From: Sphingopyxis sp. LC363
GTDB lineage: Bacteria; Pseudomonadota; Alphaproteobacteria; Sphingomonadales; Sphingomonadaceae
Direction of reading: 5' to 3'
Length of the DNA stretch: 64,000 nt
NCBI RefSeq assembly: GCF_000756385.1
Contig: NZ_JNFC01000072.1
Coordinates: 1 to 64,000, forward strand
The notes under the pieces were generated by a model. That model worked only from the letters and a program-made list of their open reading frames with translations, had not been told where the DNA came from and did not search any database. The position numbers and the translations under genes are program-made. Shown here in pieces: positions 16,933 through 25,833 of this stretch; within the stretch, counting starts at the first letter, position 1, and every line of letters starts with the position of its first letter.

Positions 16933-17133
16933 TGGCGGGTTTCGACCGGAAGCAGTCATTTGATCCTCCCTGTCGCGAAGCGATGGGAAGGTGGCAGCGC
17001 GAAGCGCTGACGGAGGGGCAATGACGCACCGTCGCCGCCCCTCCACCATCGCCTACGGCGACGGTCCCCCTCCCCATGGCTTCGCCACAGGGAGGATGGC
17101 AACGTCCGCTTCCCACCCCAATGCCGACATTCT
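16933..17133. repeat. Composite palindromic repeat element, copy 2
   Basis: The core at 16962-17097 (136 bases) matches the core at 8057-8193 over its length: GATCCTCCCTG at the left end, the inner block GGTGGCAGCGCGAAGCGCTG, and CAGGGAGGAT at the right end. The flanks are GGGTTTCGACCGGAAGCAG on the left and GTCCGCTTCCCACCCCAATG on the right. The arms are inverse complements with scattered mismatches. Confidence 0.82.
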
Positions 17134-17243
17134 CTCGCGTGCGCTTCTGATGCTCAATTGCCTCTGGACCGGTCCGCGCCGCACCGCCTATAGGCCTCGC
17201 CAGCATTTTCGCCCCGGCCGGGGCAGCGGAAGGATTAGCCAAG

Positions 17244-17774
17244 ATGAGCGTAACGACGGTTCCATTGCGTCCGGTGAGCAAGGGCGGGCTGTGGCTGATG
17301 TGGTTCGGCCTCGCCGCGCTGCTGGTCGCGGGCGCTGCTTTTGCCTGGCATATGACCCCGCGCATCGGGTTCGAGGTTGTCAAGGCCGGCACCGGGCCGA
17401 GCCCGACGAAGGCCGATGTCGTGCTGGTCAAATATGAAGGCAAGCTCGACGACGGCACGGTTTTCGACGCCAACGAACAGGCGCCGATGCAGGTCGCGCA
17501 GGTCGTCCCGGGCTTTTCCGAGGCGCTGACGCGGATGCAGAAGGGCGGCGAATACAAGATCACGATTCCGCCGCAGCTCGGCTATGGCGACCGCGCGGTC
17601 GGGCCGATCCCCGCGAACAGCACGCTGCACTTCGCCGTCACGCTGCTCGACTTCCGCTCGGAGGCCGAGGTTCGCGCGATGCAGCAGCAGATGCAGCAGA
17701 TGCAGCAGCAACAGATGATGCAGGGCGCCCCCGGTGGTCCGGCGGGCCCGCCGCCGGGTGCGCCGCAGCCCTGA
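17244..17774 (+). CDS. Membrane-anchored FKBP-type peptidyl-prolyl isomerase
   Basis: A 176-residue protein. Residues ~15-36 (GLWLMWFGLAALLVAGAAFAW) form a single N-terminal membrane anchor. An FKBP domain follows: VVLVKYEGKLDDGTVFDAN, VVPGFSEALTRMQKGGEYK, IPPQLGYGDRAVGPIPANSTLHF. This would be periplasmic and would speed proline isomerisation in exported proteins. After residue 143 comes a Met/Gln-rich tract followed by a Gly/Pro-rich tail. Such tails are common in sphingomonad proteins and probably disordered. The gene stands alone, and a hairpin repeat follows its stop. Confidence 0.9.
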   Translation: MSVTTVPLRPVSKGGLWLMWFGLAALLVAGAAFAWHMTPRIGFEVVKAGTGPSPTKADVVLVKYEGKLDDGTVFDANEQAPMQVAQVVPGFSEALTRMQKGGEYKITIPPQLGYGDRAVGPIPANSTLHFAVTLLDFRSEAEVRAMQQQMQQMQQQQMMQGAPGGPAGPPPGAPQP

Positions 17775-17783
17775 TCCTTATTC

Positions 17784-17811
17784 CGTCATCCCGGCCTTCG
17801 CCGGGATGACG
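17784..17811. repeat. REP-like hairpin (CGTCATCCCGG type)
   Basis: A perfect 11-base stem, CGTCATCCCGG with CCGGGATGACG, around a six-base loop. It lies between the convergent FKBP and permease genes and is related to the inverted pair at 52249-52320. No T-run follows, so it is listed as a repeat, though it could act as a bidirectional transcript-end hairpin. Confidence 0.75.
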
Positions 17812-17824
17812 ATTGTGGGGTTTG

Positions 17825-18943
17825 CTAGCTGGTCGTCTTCCAGTCTGCCGCACCGGCGTTGCGCTCGGCCTCGCGTTCGAGCGCGACCTTGATCATCGCG
17901 ACGATCGGATCGGCGAGGAACAGGCCCATCAGTCCGAGCAGCGTGCCGAAGAGAATCTGCGCGCCGAGCACGAGCGCGGGGGCGAGGTCGACGGTCTTTT
18001 TGGCGACCATCGGGACGATCAGATAGCCGTCGACCGTCTGGACGACGAGATAGATCAGGATCGCATAGAGTCCCGTGTCGGTCCCCGCCGAAAAGCCGAC
18101 GAGGACGAGCAACACGCCCGACACGATCGCGCCGATATTGGGAATGAAGGCGAGGAGGCCGGTGAGCAGCCCCATCAACGCCGCCATCGGGATGCCGACC
18201 GCCATGCAGGCGAGCCAGGTGCCGATGCCTTCGACGAGCATACCGAGCAGGCGGCCCGCCATCAGGCGGCGGAGCGTGAAGCCCATGCGCGCGGTGGTGA
18301 TATAGAAATTCTCGCGGGCCTTCATCGGCAGCATCCACGCGACGCCGCGCTCGTAGAGACGCGGTTCGATCGCGATGAAGATGCCGAGAACGACGATCAT
18401 CACGAGGCTGGTGAGGCCCCCGAGAACGGTGCCGACCGCCGCGGTGACGCGGCCGACGGTGCCGGCGATATTTTCGGTGATCGTCTTGGTATCGAGTTGG
18501 AAGCTGCCCATGCCATGGTCGCTCGCCCAGGCCGCGATGCGTTCGATCTGCGCCATGACGACGGTTTGCAGCGTTGCGGCCTGATCGGCGATCTGCGACC
18601 CAGCAAACAGGATCGTCCAGCCGAGGAAGGCGAGGAGCGAAAGGCACACGATGAGTAGCCGCCAGCCGCGCGCGATCGGCAGCACGCGGCCGAGCAGCCG
18701 GGCGCCGCCGTCGAGCATCGATGCCATGACGATGCCGGCGAAAATCAGCAGGATCGGCTGGATGAGCACGATGCACACGCCGATGAGCAACGCGAGGCCG
18801 AGCCAGACACCCGCCTTCAAAAGTTCGGCGCGGACGAGCTGGCTGCGGATTTCGGTGGGGCCGGGGGCTTCGCGGTGCGCCTCGGCCTTGGCGGCGGCAG
18901 AGGCGGCGGTGCGTGTGGCCGCCGGTTTTCGTGTCGCCGCCAT
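17825..18943 (-). CDS. AI-2E/PerM family transporter
   Basis: A 372-residue polytopic membrane protein. The first ~45 residues are an Ala/Lys/Arg-rich cytoplasmic tail. Hydrophobic segments then follow (AGVWLGLALLIGVCIVLI, WRLLIVCLSLLAFLGWTIL), and the family C-terminal core reads LLAFIPNIGAIVSGVLLVLV and DGYLIVPMVAKKTVDL. This is the AI-2E transporter (PerM/YdiK) family, whose members export autoinducer-2 or ions or have unknown substrates. It is last in the minus-strand string pyrE-pdxJ-acpS-lepB, starting 17 bases after the lepB stop, so it is probably cotranscribed. Confidence 0.87.
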   Translation of the reverse strand: MAATRKPAATRTAASAAAKAEAHREAPGPTEIRSQLVRAELLKAGVWLGLALLIGVCIVLIQPILLIFAGIVMASMLDGGARLLGRVLPIARGWRLLIVCLSLLAFLGWTILFAGSQIADQAATLQTVVMAQIERIAAWASDHGMGSFQLDTKTITENIAGTVGRVTAAVGTVLGGLTSLVMIVVLGIFIAIEPRLYERGVAWMLPMKARENFYITTARMGFTLRRLMAGRLLGMLVEGIGTWLACMAVGIPMAALMGLLTGLLAFIPNIGAIVSGVLLVLVGFSAGTDTGLYAILIYLVVQTVDGYLIVPMVAKKTVDLAPALVLGAQILFGTLLGLMGLFLADPIVAMIKVALEREAERNAGAADWKTTS

Positions 18944-18960
18944 GGTTGCTCCCTGTTGTC

Positions 18961-19806
18961 CTATTCGCCTTGACGTTCCGGGCGCAGATCGGTTCCCGCG
19001 CGGCCCGATCGGAGCGCGCCAAACCAGCTCAAGGGATTATACCATTCGGCGGTTCCGTCGGTCGAAAAGCTGATGATCTCCGCGCGCCCGGCGATCGCGT
19101 CGAAGGGTACGGGACCGCCGAGCCCCTTCTGGCTGGTGTCGACGCGGCTGTCGGCGCTACCGTCGCGGTTGTCGCCCATCAGGAACAGATGGTCCGCAGG
19201 CACGGTGACGGGACCATAATCGTCGGTCGCATAGCCGGGCCCCATGTCGATCGTGTCGAAAGTGGCGCCGCCGGGCAGGGTTTCGCGGACGATCGGGAGT
19301 TCGAGCACGGGCTTGCCGCCCGCGTCGCGGTTCACGAACCGGAACAGGCTGCTGTCGGGGCCGGGCAGGTTGGAATCGACCGGGATCGTGAGCATCGGCT
19401 GAACCTCGCGCTTCACCGGCTTGCCGTTGATGCTGAGTTCGCCGTTGCGGAGCTCGATCGTATCGCCGGGCAGGCCGATCACGCGCTTGATATAGTCGAT
19501 GCGCGTCACCGGATGTTCAAGCACGACGATGTCGCCGCGCTGCGGCAGCTTGCCGAAGATCCGTCCCTCGACCTTGGGCGCGAGGTGGAAGCTGACCGAC
19601 GAATAGGACCAGCCATAGGGATATTTGCTGACGATCAGCCGGTCGCCGTTGCGCAGCACCGGCATCATCGAATCGGACGGGATATAGAAGGGCTTGGCGA
19701 CGCAGCTGTGGATGCCGAGCACGAGCAGCAATATCACCACGATATCGCGGATCAGCTTGCCCCAGCCGTCGTCCTTCGCCCTGTTTTTCGAACCACGCTT
19801 CGCCAT
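18961..19806 (-). CDS. lepB: Signal peptidase I
   Basis: A 281-residue inner-membrane serine protease that cleaves signal peptides of exported proteins. One N-terminal membrane segment (DIVVILLLVLGIHS) is followed by the catalytic serine in IPSDSMMPVL (S46) and the general-base lysine in RIDYIKRVIGLPGD (K107). The late box LFLMGDNRDGSADSR is also present. All catalytic boxes are intact and the length is typical. It lies seven bases downstream of acpS on the same strand, the usual alphaproteobacterial neighbourhood. Confidence 0.95.
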   Translation of the reverse strand: MAKRGSKNRAKDDGWGKLIRDIVVILLLVLGIHSCVAKPFYIPSDSMMPVLRNGDRLIVSKYPYGWSYSSVSFHLAPKVEGRIFGKLPQRGDIVVLEHPVTRIDYIKRVIGLPGDTIELRNGELSINGKPVKREVQPMLTIPVDSNLPGPDSSLFRFVNRDAGGKPVLELPIVRETLPGGATFDTIDMGPGYATDDYGPVTVPADHLFLMGDNRDGSADSRVDTSQKGLGGPVPFDAIAGRAEIISFSTDGTAEWYNPLSWFGALRSGRAGTDLRPERQGE

Positions 19807-19813
19807 GAAAATG

Positions 19814-20215
19814 TCAGTCCTTGATTGCTTCGATGATGACGAAGGCCTGCGCCCACGGATGGTCGTCGGTCAGCGTCAGATGGATGTGCGCGCGATATCC
19901 CGACGGGACCATCTGCGCGAGGCGGTCGGCGGCACCACCCGTCAGCGCGAGCGTCGGCGCGCCCGAGGGGGCGTTGACGACGCCGATGTCCTTCATGAAC
20001 ACGCCGCGCTTGAAGCCGGTGCCGACGGCCTTGGAAAAGGCCTCCTTCGCGGCGAAGCGCTTGGCGTAGGTTCCGGCGCGCGTGAAGGGACGGCGCGCCG
20101 CCTTCGCGCGCTCGATATCCGTGAAGACGCGATTTTCGAAGCGGGTGCCGAAACGGTCGAGCGAATTCTGGATGCGCTCGATATTGCAGAGGTCGGAGCC
20201 GAGGCCGATGATCAT
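19814..20215 (-). CDS. acpS: Holo-[acyl-carrier-protein] synthase
   Basis: A 133-residue enzyme that transfers 4'-phosphopantetheine from CoA to acyl carrier protein. The magnesium-binding residues are in [13 protein letters not shown] (D8) and [12 protein letters not shown] (E58). The start MIIGLGSD at 20215 is the usual AcpS N-terminus. The open frame extends to 20296, but that part runs into a REP pair and is rejected. It lies between pdxJ and lepB. Confidence 0.95.
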   Translation of the reverse strand: MIIGLGSDLCNIERIQNSLDRFGTRFENRVFTDIERAKAARRPFTRAGTYAKRFAAKEAFSKAVGTGFKRGVFMKDIGVVNAPSGAPTLALTGGAADRLAQMVPSGYRAHIHLTLTDDHPWAQAFVIIEAIKD

Positions 20216-20230
20216 GACGGCCCCGACAGG

Positions 20231-20323
20231 CCGTCGCCCCCGCGAAGGCGGGGGCCGCTGTCGGCCTTGGACCATGCTGTCGTGACAAGCCGACAACGGC
20301 CCCCGCCTTTGCGGGGGCGACGG
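20231..20323. repeat. Paired inverted REP-like element, copy 3
   Basis: Inverted units with the GCCCCCGCGAAGGCGGGGGC core (one base change in the right unit), here inside the pdxJ-acpS intergenic gap and therefore within the transcribed operon. Confidence 0.85.
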
Positions 20324-20330
20324 TTATTTC

Positions 20331-20354
20331 TCACACTCACACTCACACTCACAC
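20331..20354. repeat. Hexanucleotide tandem repeat at the pdxJ stop codon
   Basis: TCACAC occurs four times in succession, followed by TCACCC, which contains the pdxJ stop. Read on the gene strand, each unit gives in-frame TGA GTG, so every unit is itself a stop codon in the pdxJ frame. Confidence 0.85.
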
Positions 20355-21098
20355 TCACCCTCGCGCCTCGTCCATCAGCGCGCGCATCCGGCGCACCGCA
20401 TCTTCGAGCCCGGTGAAGATCGCCTCGCCGATCAGATAATGGCCGATGTTGAGTTCGGCGAGTTGCGGGATCGCGGCGACGGGGACGACATTGTCATAGG
20501 TGAGGCCGTGGCCCGCGTGCGGTTCGATGCCGTTCTTCCACGCGAGCGCGGCGGCGTCGGCGAGACGGCGGAGTTCGGCGGCGCGTTCCTCGCCCTCGAC
20601 ATGCGCGTAGCGGCCGGTGTGGAATTCGACGACGGGCGCGCGGAGGCGCATCGCGGCCTCGATCTGGCGCGGGTCGGGTTCGATGAACAGGCTGACGCGG
20701 ATGCCCGCGTCGTTGAGGCGCGCGACGATGGGGGCGAGGTGATTGTGCTGGCCCGCGGCGTCGAGCCCGCCCTCGGTCGTGCGCTCCTCGCGCTTTTCGG
20801 GGACGATGCACGCGGCGTGCGGCTTGTGGCGCAGCGCGATCTCGAGCATTTCGTCGGTCGCCGCCATTTCGAGATTGAGCGGCAGGTCGGTCGCGGCCTG
20901 GATGCGCGCGAGATCGTCGTCGCGGATATGGCGGCGATCCTCGCGCAGATGCGCGGTGATGCCGTCGCCGCCGACCGCGGCGACGATCTCTGCCGCGCGC
21001 ACCGGATCGGGATGCTCGCCTCCGCGCGCGTTGCGGATCGTCGCGACATGGTCGATGTTGACGCCGAGCCGCAGGCGCGAGGAGGCGGGGCCGGTCAA
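20355..21098 (-). CDS. pdxJ: Pyridoxine 5'-phosphate synthase
   Basis: A 247-residue TIM-barrel enzyme that condenses 1-deoxyxylulose 5-phosphate with 3-amino-2-oxopropyl phosphate to make pyridoxine 5'-phosphate (vitamin B6 synthesis). The family blocks are clear: [37 protein letters not shown] and the [13 protein letters not shown] loop, then GHGLTYDNV. The start ATG overlaps the pyrE stop by four bases (ATGA), indicating translational coupling. A hexanucleotide repeat begins directly at its stop codon. Confidence 0.96.
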   Translation of the reverse strand: MTGPASSRLRLGVNIDHVATIRNARGGEHPDPVRAAEIVAAVGGDGITAHLREDRRHIRDDDLARIQAATDLPLNLEMAATDEMLEIALRHKPHAACIVPEKREERTTEGGLDAAGQHNHLAPIVARLNDAGIRVSLFIEPDPRQIEAAMRLRAPVVEFHTGRYAHVEGEERAAELRRLADAAALAWKNGIEPHAGHGLTYDNVVPVAAIPQLAELNIGHYLIGEAIFTGLEDAVRRMRALMDEARG

Positions 21099-21682
21099 GC
21101 CGCCTTGCTCCGGCTGCCGGGCTTCACCGCTTCGGTCGCGGCGAGCGCCTCGGGCAGTTCGTCCTCGGCATAGGTGGGGAAATTGATCGCGACGAGCGGA
21201 TAGAAGGGCACGCCGAGTTCGACGCTGCCCGCCGAGCGGTCGACAAGCGCGGCTTCGGCGACCACTTCGCCGCCGGCGGCGCGTACCGCGTCCATCGCCT
21301 CGCGCGACGAGAGGCCGGTGGTGACGACGTCCTCGACCATCAGCACTTTCGCGCCGGGATCGATCGCGAAGCCGCGGCGCAGTTCGAAGGTTCCGGTCGG
21401 GCGCTCGACGAAGATCGCGGGCTTGCCGAGCGCGCGGCCCATTTCATGGCCGATGATGACGCCGCCCATCGCGGGCGACACGACGATGTCGATCGCCTGG
21501 CGAAGGTCGCGCGGCAGCTTCGCGGCGAGCGCGGCGGCGAGCCGCCCGGCGCGCTCGGTATCCATCAGCACGCGCGCGCATTGCAGATAATATTCGCTGT
21601 GGCGGCCGGAGGAAAGAAGGAAATGGCCTTGGAGCAAGGCGTCGGCGGCACGGAATTCGGCCAGGATTTCATCGTCGGTCAT
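21095..21682 (-). CDS. pyrE: Orotate phosphoribosyltransferase
   Basis: A 195-residue enzyme of pyrimidine synthesis that makes orotidine 5'-phosphate from orotate and PRPP. The PRPP-binding loop [17 protein letters not shown] and the substrate block [14 protein letters not shown] are intact. It is the first gene of the minus-strand string pyrE-pdxJ-acpS-lepB-perM-like. It is divergent from coxB across a 231-base gap, which should hold the promoters for both directions. Confidence 0.95.
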   Translation of the reverse strand: MTDDEILAEFRAADALLQGHFLLSSGRHSEYYLQCARVLMDTERAGRLAAALAAKLPRDLRQAIDIVVSPAMGGVIIGHEMGRALGKPAIFVERPTGTFELRRGFAIDPGAKVLMVEDVVTTGLSSREAMDAVRAAGGEVVAEAALVDRSAGSVELGVPFYPLVAINFPTYAEDELPEALAATEAVKPGSRSKAA

Positions 21683-21913
21683 GAAGGATTATTCTTTTGT
21701 CCTGTGCGCCGCCCGTGGCGGGCGAGCGGGTTTAAGCGGCGAAGATTTGCCAGCCGCAAAATAGTGTTAGAGATGCTTGAGGCAAGCGGCAAGCGGGTCT
21801 ATAGCGCCCGCGAGATTCAGCCTGTCCGATGGCTGCGCGGGCGCATGTCCGGCAGCGGGGAAGGGCAGGCTGGGGCATCATAAATACAACAGGCAACGGG
21901 CGGCACTATCCTT

Positions 21914-23020
21914 ATGAAGAGCTTGAAAACCCTTGTAATTGCGGCGGCTTTGTCGCTCGGCGCGGTGAGCGCCGGTCATGCGCAAACGCCGGCAACACCG
22001 GCTGCGGCGCCGGCCGAAGCCCCCGCCGCAACGGCTCCGGCGAATCCGGCTCCGGCCGCCAGCGATGCGGCCGCCCCGGCGGCGACGACCGCCGCGGCTT
22101 CGGCGGGCGATGCCACCTATGTGCCGATGAAGCCGACCCCCGGCGTCGGCCAGCCGGTCGATGCGGGCATCGATTTCCAGCCGCAGGTCAGCCCGATCGG
22201 CGAACAGGCTTACTGGTTCAACCATGTCATCCTGCTGCCCGTCATCACGATAATCACGCTGATCGTTCTCGGGCTTCTGCTCTGGGCGATGTTCCGCTAC
22301 CGCGCCAAGGCGAATCCGGTGCCGTCGAAGACGACGCACAACACCTTTATCGAGATCATCTGGACCGCGATTCCGGTGCTGATCCTCGCGGTGATCGCCG
22401 TTCCGTCGATCCGTCTGCTCGCGGCGCAATATGAACCGCCCAAGAAGGACGCGCTGACGATCAAGGTCACCGGCTATCAATGGTATTGGGGCTATGCCTA
22501 TCCCGACCAGGGCATCGGCGAATATGTCTCCAAGATACTGCCCAAGGACAAGGCCGAGGCGGCGGGCGAGCCCTATCACCTCGCCGTCGACAACCGCATG
22601 GTCGTTCCCGTCGGCCGCCAGGTGAAGCTGATCATCACCGGCGCCGACGTCATCCACAGCTTCGCGGTTCCGGCCTTCTGGACCAAGATGGACGCGGTCC
22701 CGGGCCGCGCCAACGAAACGACCTTCACCGCGAACAAGGTCGGCGTCTATTACGGCCAGTGTTCGGAACTGTGCGGCGTCGATCACGGCTATATGCCGAT
22801 CGCCGTCGAAGTGCTTCCGGTCGACAAGTGGGAAGCATGGGTCCGCTCGAAGGGCGGCAACCCCGCCGGTCCGGTCGCCGCTGCGCCCGCAGCCGCGCCG
22901 GCCGCCACCACGACGGCGCCCGCCGTCGCGCCGGCGGCCGCGCCCGCGACGCCGGCTCCCGCCACGACCGAAGCTGCGCCCGCAGCGGCTCCCGCCGCCG
23001 CGCCGGCCGCCAAGAATTAA
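21914..23020 (+). CDS. coxB: Cytochrome c oxidase subunit II
   Basis: A 368-residue subunit II of the aa3-type oxidase. It has a signal peptide (to about residue 24), an Ala/Pro-rich linker to about residue 65, two membrane helices (ILLPVITIITLIVLGLLLWAM and a second one near 155), and the periplasmic CuA domain. CuA ligands are visible in GQCSELCGVDHGYM (C283, C287, H291, M294). A second Ala/Pro/Thr-rich tail of about 50 residues follows after residue 318 and is not part of the enzyme fold. CuA accepts electrons from cytochrome c. It is first in the oxidase operon; coxA starts 15 bases downstream. Confidence 0.95.
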   Translation: MKSLKTLVIAAALSLGAVSAGHAQTPATPAAAPAEAPAATAPANPAPAASDAAAPAATTAAASAGDATYVPMKPTPGVGQPVDAGIDFQPQVSPIGEQAYWFNHVILLPVITIITLIVLGLLLWAMFRYRAKANPVPSKTTHNTFIEIIWTAIPVLILAVIAVPSIRLLAAQYEPPKKDALTIKVTGYQWYWGYAYPDQGIGEYVSKILPKDKAEAAGEPYHLAVDNRMVVPVGRQVKLIITGADVIHSFAVPAFWTKMDAVPGRANETTFTANKVGVYYGQCSELCGVDHGYMPIAVEVLPVDKWEAWVRSKGGNPAGPVAAAPAAAPAATTTAPAVAPAAAPATPAPATTEAAPAAAPAAAPAAKN

Positions 23021-23035
23021 CAAGGGGTCCGACAG

Positions 23036-24703
23036 ATGACCGATATCGCAGCGACTGCACCCGCGCACGGCCATGCCGATCACGCGCATGACGACCACGA
23101 CACGCCGGGCTTTTTCGTCCGCTGGTTCATGTCGACGAACCACAAGGACATCGGCACCCTCTACCTGATCTTCGCGATCGTCGCCGGCATCGTCGGCGGC
23201 GTGATTTCGGGCATGATGCGCTGGGAGCTGGCGGAACCCGGCATCCAGCATCTGGTCGGCTGGGCGCAATTCTTCGACGCATCGGCGGGCGAAGTGCAGG
23301 CCAAGCATTTCTGGAACGTGATGATCACCGCGCACGGCCTGATCATGGTGTTCTTCATGGTCATGCCCGCGATGATCGGGGGCTTCGGCAACTGGTTCGT
23401 GCCGCTGATGATCGGCGCGCCCGACATGGCGTTCCCGCGCATGAACAACGTCTCCTTCTGGCTGACCGCGGTCGCGTTCGTCATGCTCGTCGGATCGATG
23501 TTCGTCCCCGGCGGCAGCGGGCTTGGCGCCGGTACCGGCTGGACGGTCTATGCGCCGCTGTCGACCAGCGGCTCGGCAGGGCCGGCGGTCGACATGGCGA
23601 TCTTCTCGCTCCACCTCGCGGGCGCGGCGTCGATCCTCGGCGCGATCAATTTCATCACCACCATCTTCAACATGCGCGCGCCGGGCATGACGCTGCACAA
23701 GATGCCGCTGTTCGTATGGTCGGTGCTCGTCACCGCCTTCCTGCTGCTGCTCGCGCTGCCGGTGCTTGCCGCGGCGATCACCATGTTGCTGACCGACCGC
23801 AACTTCGGCACCACCTTCTATGATGCGGCCGGCGGCGGCGATCCCGTCCTCTACCAGCATCTCTTCTGGTTCTTCGGCCACCCCGAAGTCTACATCATGA
23901 TCCTGCCGGGTTTCGGCATCGTCAGCCAGATCATCTCGACCTTCAGCCGCAAGCCGGTGTTCGGCTATCTCGGCATGGCCTATGCCATGGTCGCAATCGG
24001 CGTCGTCGGTTTCATCGTGTGGGCGCACCACATGTTCACCGTCGGCATGAGCGTGAACCTGAAGATGTATTTCACCGCGGCGACGATGGTCATCGCGGTC
24101 CCGACGGGTATCAAGATCTTCAGCTGGATCGCGACGATGTGGGGCGGTTCGATGAGCTTCAAGACCCCGATGGTCTGGTCGCTTGGCTTCATCTTCATGT
24201 TCACCGTGGGCGGCGTGACCGGCGTCGTGCTCGCCAACGGCGGCGTCGACACCAACCTGCACGACACCTATTATGTGGTCGCGCACTTCCACTATGTGCT
24301 GTCGCTGGGCGCGGTCTTCTCGCTCTTCGCCGGCTTCTATTACTGGTTCCCCAAGATGTCGGGCCGGATGTACAGCGAGTTCCTGGGCCAGCTGCACTTC
24401 TGGATCTTCTTCATCGGCGTGAACGTCCTGTTCTTCCCCCAGCACTTCCTGGGCCAGCAGGGCATGCCGCGCCGGTACCCCGACTATGCGGAAGCCTATG
24501 CCTTCTGGCACCTGATCTCGTCTTACGGCTATGTGATCATGGGCGTGGGCGTGCTGATCTTCTTCGCGAACATTCTCTACTCGCTGTTCGCGGGCAAGCG
24601 GGCCGCCGACAATCCGTGGGGCGAAGGCGCGACGACGCTCGAATGGACGCTGTCGAGCCCGCCGCCGTTCCACCAGTTCAACGAACTGCCCCGGATCGCG
24701 TAA
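23036..24703 (+). CDS. coxA: Cytochrome c oxidase subunit I
   Basis: A 555-residue, twelve-helix catalytic subunit carrying heme a and the heme a3-CuB centre where oxygen is reduced. The landmarks are the helix II histidine in [16 protein letters not shown], the CuB/cross-link motif [14 protein letters not shown], the HHMFTVGM pair and the heme histidines in [14 protein letters not shown]. The D-pathway and K-pathway segments look normal. A short His/Asp-rich N-terminus ([12 protein letters not shown]) could bind metal, but this is unproven. It is followed by a hairpin at 24729-24747, before ctaB. Confidence 0.96.
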   Translation: MTDIAATAPAHGHADHAHDDHDTPGFFVRWFMSTNHKDIGTLYLIFAIVAGIVGGVISGMMRWELAEPGIQHLVGWAQFFDASAGEVQAKHFWNVMITAHGLIMVFFMVMPAMIGGFGNWFVPLMIGAPDMAFPRMNNVSFWLTAVAFVMLVGSMFVPGGSGLGAGTGWTVYAPLSTSGSAGPAVDMAIFSLHLAGAASILGAINFITTIFNMRAPGMTLHKMPLFVWSVLVTAFLLLLALPVLAAAITMLLTDRNFGTTFYDAAGGGDPVLYQHLFWFFGHPEVYIMILPGFGIVSQIISTFSRKPVFGYLGMAYAMVAIGVVGFIVWAHHMFTVGMSVNLKMYFTAATMVIAVPTGIKIFSWIATMWGGSMSFKTPMVWSLGFIFMFTVGGVTGVVLANGGVDTNLHDTYYVVAHFHYVLSLGAVFSLFAGFYYWFPKMSGRMYSEFLGQLHFWIFFIGVNVLFFPQHFLGQQGMPRRYPDYAEAYAFWHLISSYGYVIMGVGVLIFFANILYSLFAGKRAADNPWGEGATTLEWTLSSPPPFHQFNELPRIA

Positions 24704-24728
24704 CGTTATCGCCTGATCGGTTATGCCT

Positions 24729-24747
24729 CCTGCCGACAATCGGCAGG
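24729..24747 (+). terminator. Hairpin between coxA and ctaB (possible attenuator)
   Basis: A perfect eight-base stem, CCTGCCGA with TCGGCAGG, around a three-base loop, in the 57-base gap after coxA. A GGGCGTTT stretch follows, with only a weak T-run. It could reduce read-through or stabilise the 3' end of the coxBA message. Confidence 0.5.
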
Positions 24748-24760
24748 GGGCGTTTCCCTG

Positions 24761-25687
24761 ATGGCCGGAGTGACCATGGCGCAGAGCCTGACCCACGGCG
24801 AAACGGCGCTTCCCGCCGACTGGCGCGACCTGTTCGCGCTGACCAAGCCGCGCGTCATGTCGCTGGTGGTGTTCACCGCGCTGTGCGGGTTGCTCGCGGC
24901 GCCGGGCGAGGTCCATCCGGTGCTCGCTTTTTCGTCGATCCTCGCGATCGCGCTGGGGGCAGGGGCGTCGGGCGCGCTCAACCAATGGTATGAGGCGGGG
25001 CTCGACGCGAAGATGAAGCGCACCGCCGGGCGGCCGCTTCCCGCGGGACGGCTCGACCGCCAGACCGCGTTGCAGTTCGGCGTCGGGCTTGCGGCCTTTT
25101 CGCTGTTCCTGATGCTGTTCGCGTCGAACTGGCAGGCGACCTTGCTGCTGCTCGCCTCGATCCTCTTCTACGTCTTCGTCTATACGATGTGGCTGAAGCC
25201 GCGGACGCCGCAGAATATCGTCATCGGCGGGGCGGCGGGCGCCTTTCCGCCGCTGATCGGCTGGGTCGCCGCGACGGGGTCGATCGCGCCGCTGCCGGTG
25301 CTGCTGTTCCTGCTCATCTTCCTGTGGACCCCGCCGCATTTCTGGGCGCTCGCGCTGTTCGTCCGCTCGGACTATGCCGCCGCGGGCATTCCGATGATGC
25401 CCGTCGTCGCGGGCGAGAAATCGACACGGCGCCAGATTCTCTTCTATGCGATCATCATGGCGATCGGCGCGATCGCGCCGTGGCCGCTCGGTTACACCGG
25501 CGCGCTTTACGGCTGGACCGCGGTGATCCTGTCGGCCATCTTCGTGCTGCTGTCGATCCAGGTCGGCACGCGCCGCACGGGCGAGGGCGATACGATGCAA
25601 CCCGAAAAGCGGCTGTTCGCTTATTCGATCGCCTATCTTTTCATCCTGTTCGGCGCGGTCGTCGCCGACCATTGGTGGCCGCTATGA
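24761..25687 (+). CDS. ctaB: Protoheme IX farnesyltransferase (heme O synthase)
   Basis: A 308-residue UbiA-family prenyltransferase that converts heme b to heme o, a precursor of the heme a of the neighbouring oxidase. The first aspartate-rich motif is [20 protein letters not shown], and the second region reads [13 protein letters not shown]. Seven to nine hydrophobic helices are visible. Either the ATG at 24761 or the one at 24776 (MAQSLTHGE) may be the start. It overlaps the next small gene by four bases (ATGA). Confidence 0.94.
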   Translation: MAGVTMAQSLTHGETALPADWRDLFALTKPRVMSLVVFTALCGLLAAPGEVHPVLAFSSILAIALGAGASGALNQWYEAGLDAKMKRTAGRPLPAGRLDRQTALQFGVGLAAFSLFLMLFASNWQATLLLLASILFYVFVYTMWLKPRTPQNIVIGGAAGAFPPLIGWVAATGSIAPLPVLLFLLIFLWTPPHFWALALFVRSDYAAAGIPMMPVVAGEKSTRRQILFYAIIMAIGAIAPWPLGYTGALYGWTAVILSAIFVLLSIQVGTRRTGEGDTMQPEKRLFAYSIAYLFILFGAVVADHWWPL

Positions 25688-25833
25688 CCGACGAACCCAA
25701 TCTCGAGCCCTTCGATGAAGCCGAATATCGGCGCCGCCAGCGCAGCCGCGCCAACATGATGGCGTGGATGCTCGGCGCGCTCGCGATCCTCTTTTTCTTC
25801 ATCACCATCGCCAAGATGCAGATTTTCGCATGA
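25684..25833 (+). CDS. Small single-pass membrane protein between ctaB and ctaG (CoxF-like position)
   Basis: A 49-residue open frame that starts in the ctaB stop (ATGA) and ends in the ctaG start (ATGA). It encodes an acidic/basic N-terminus ([19 protein letters not shown]) and one membrane helix ([19 protein letters not shown]). Both overlaps and the codon use argue that it is real. Small proteins at this place in alphaproteobacterial oxidase operons have been called CoxF; I infer the link only from position and size. It probably acts in the inner membrane during oxidase assembly. Confidence 0.8.
   Translation: MTDEPNLEPFDEAEYRRRQRSRANMMAWMLGALAILFFFITIAKMQIFA

Larger units (their letters stand above)
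16852..17243. other. Intergenic region with terminator and second composite repeat
   Basis: A 392-base gap between rpsU and the FKBP gene. It holds the rpsU terminator, then copy 2 of the composite palindromic element, then ~110 bases before the FKBP start that probably contain its promoter. No gene-like open frame is present. Confidence 0.65.

Noticed and set aside
21878..25672. A 1264-codon open frame on the minus strand over the cytochrome oxidase genes
   Set aside because: It lies antisense to coxB, coxA and ctaB, which are certain genes. The translation is a low-complexity Arg/Asp/His-rich string, the usual artefact of GC-rich codon bias.
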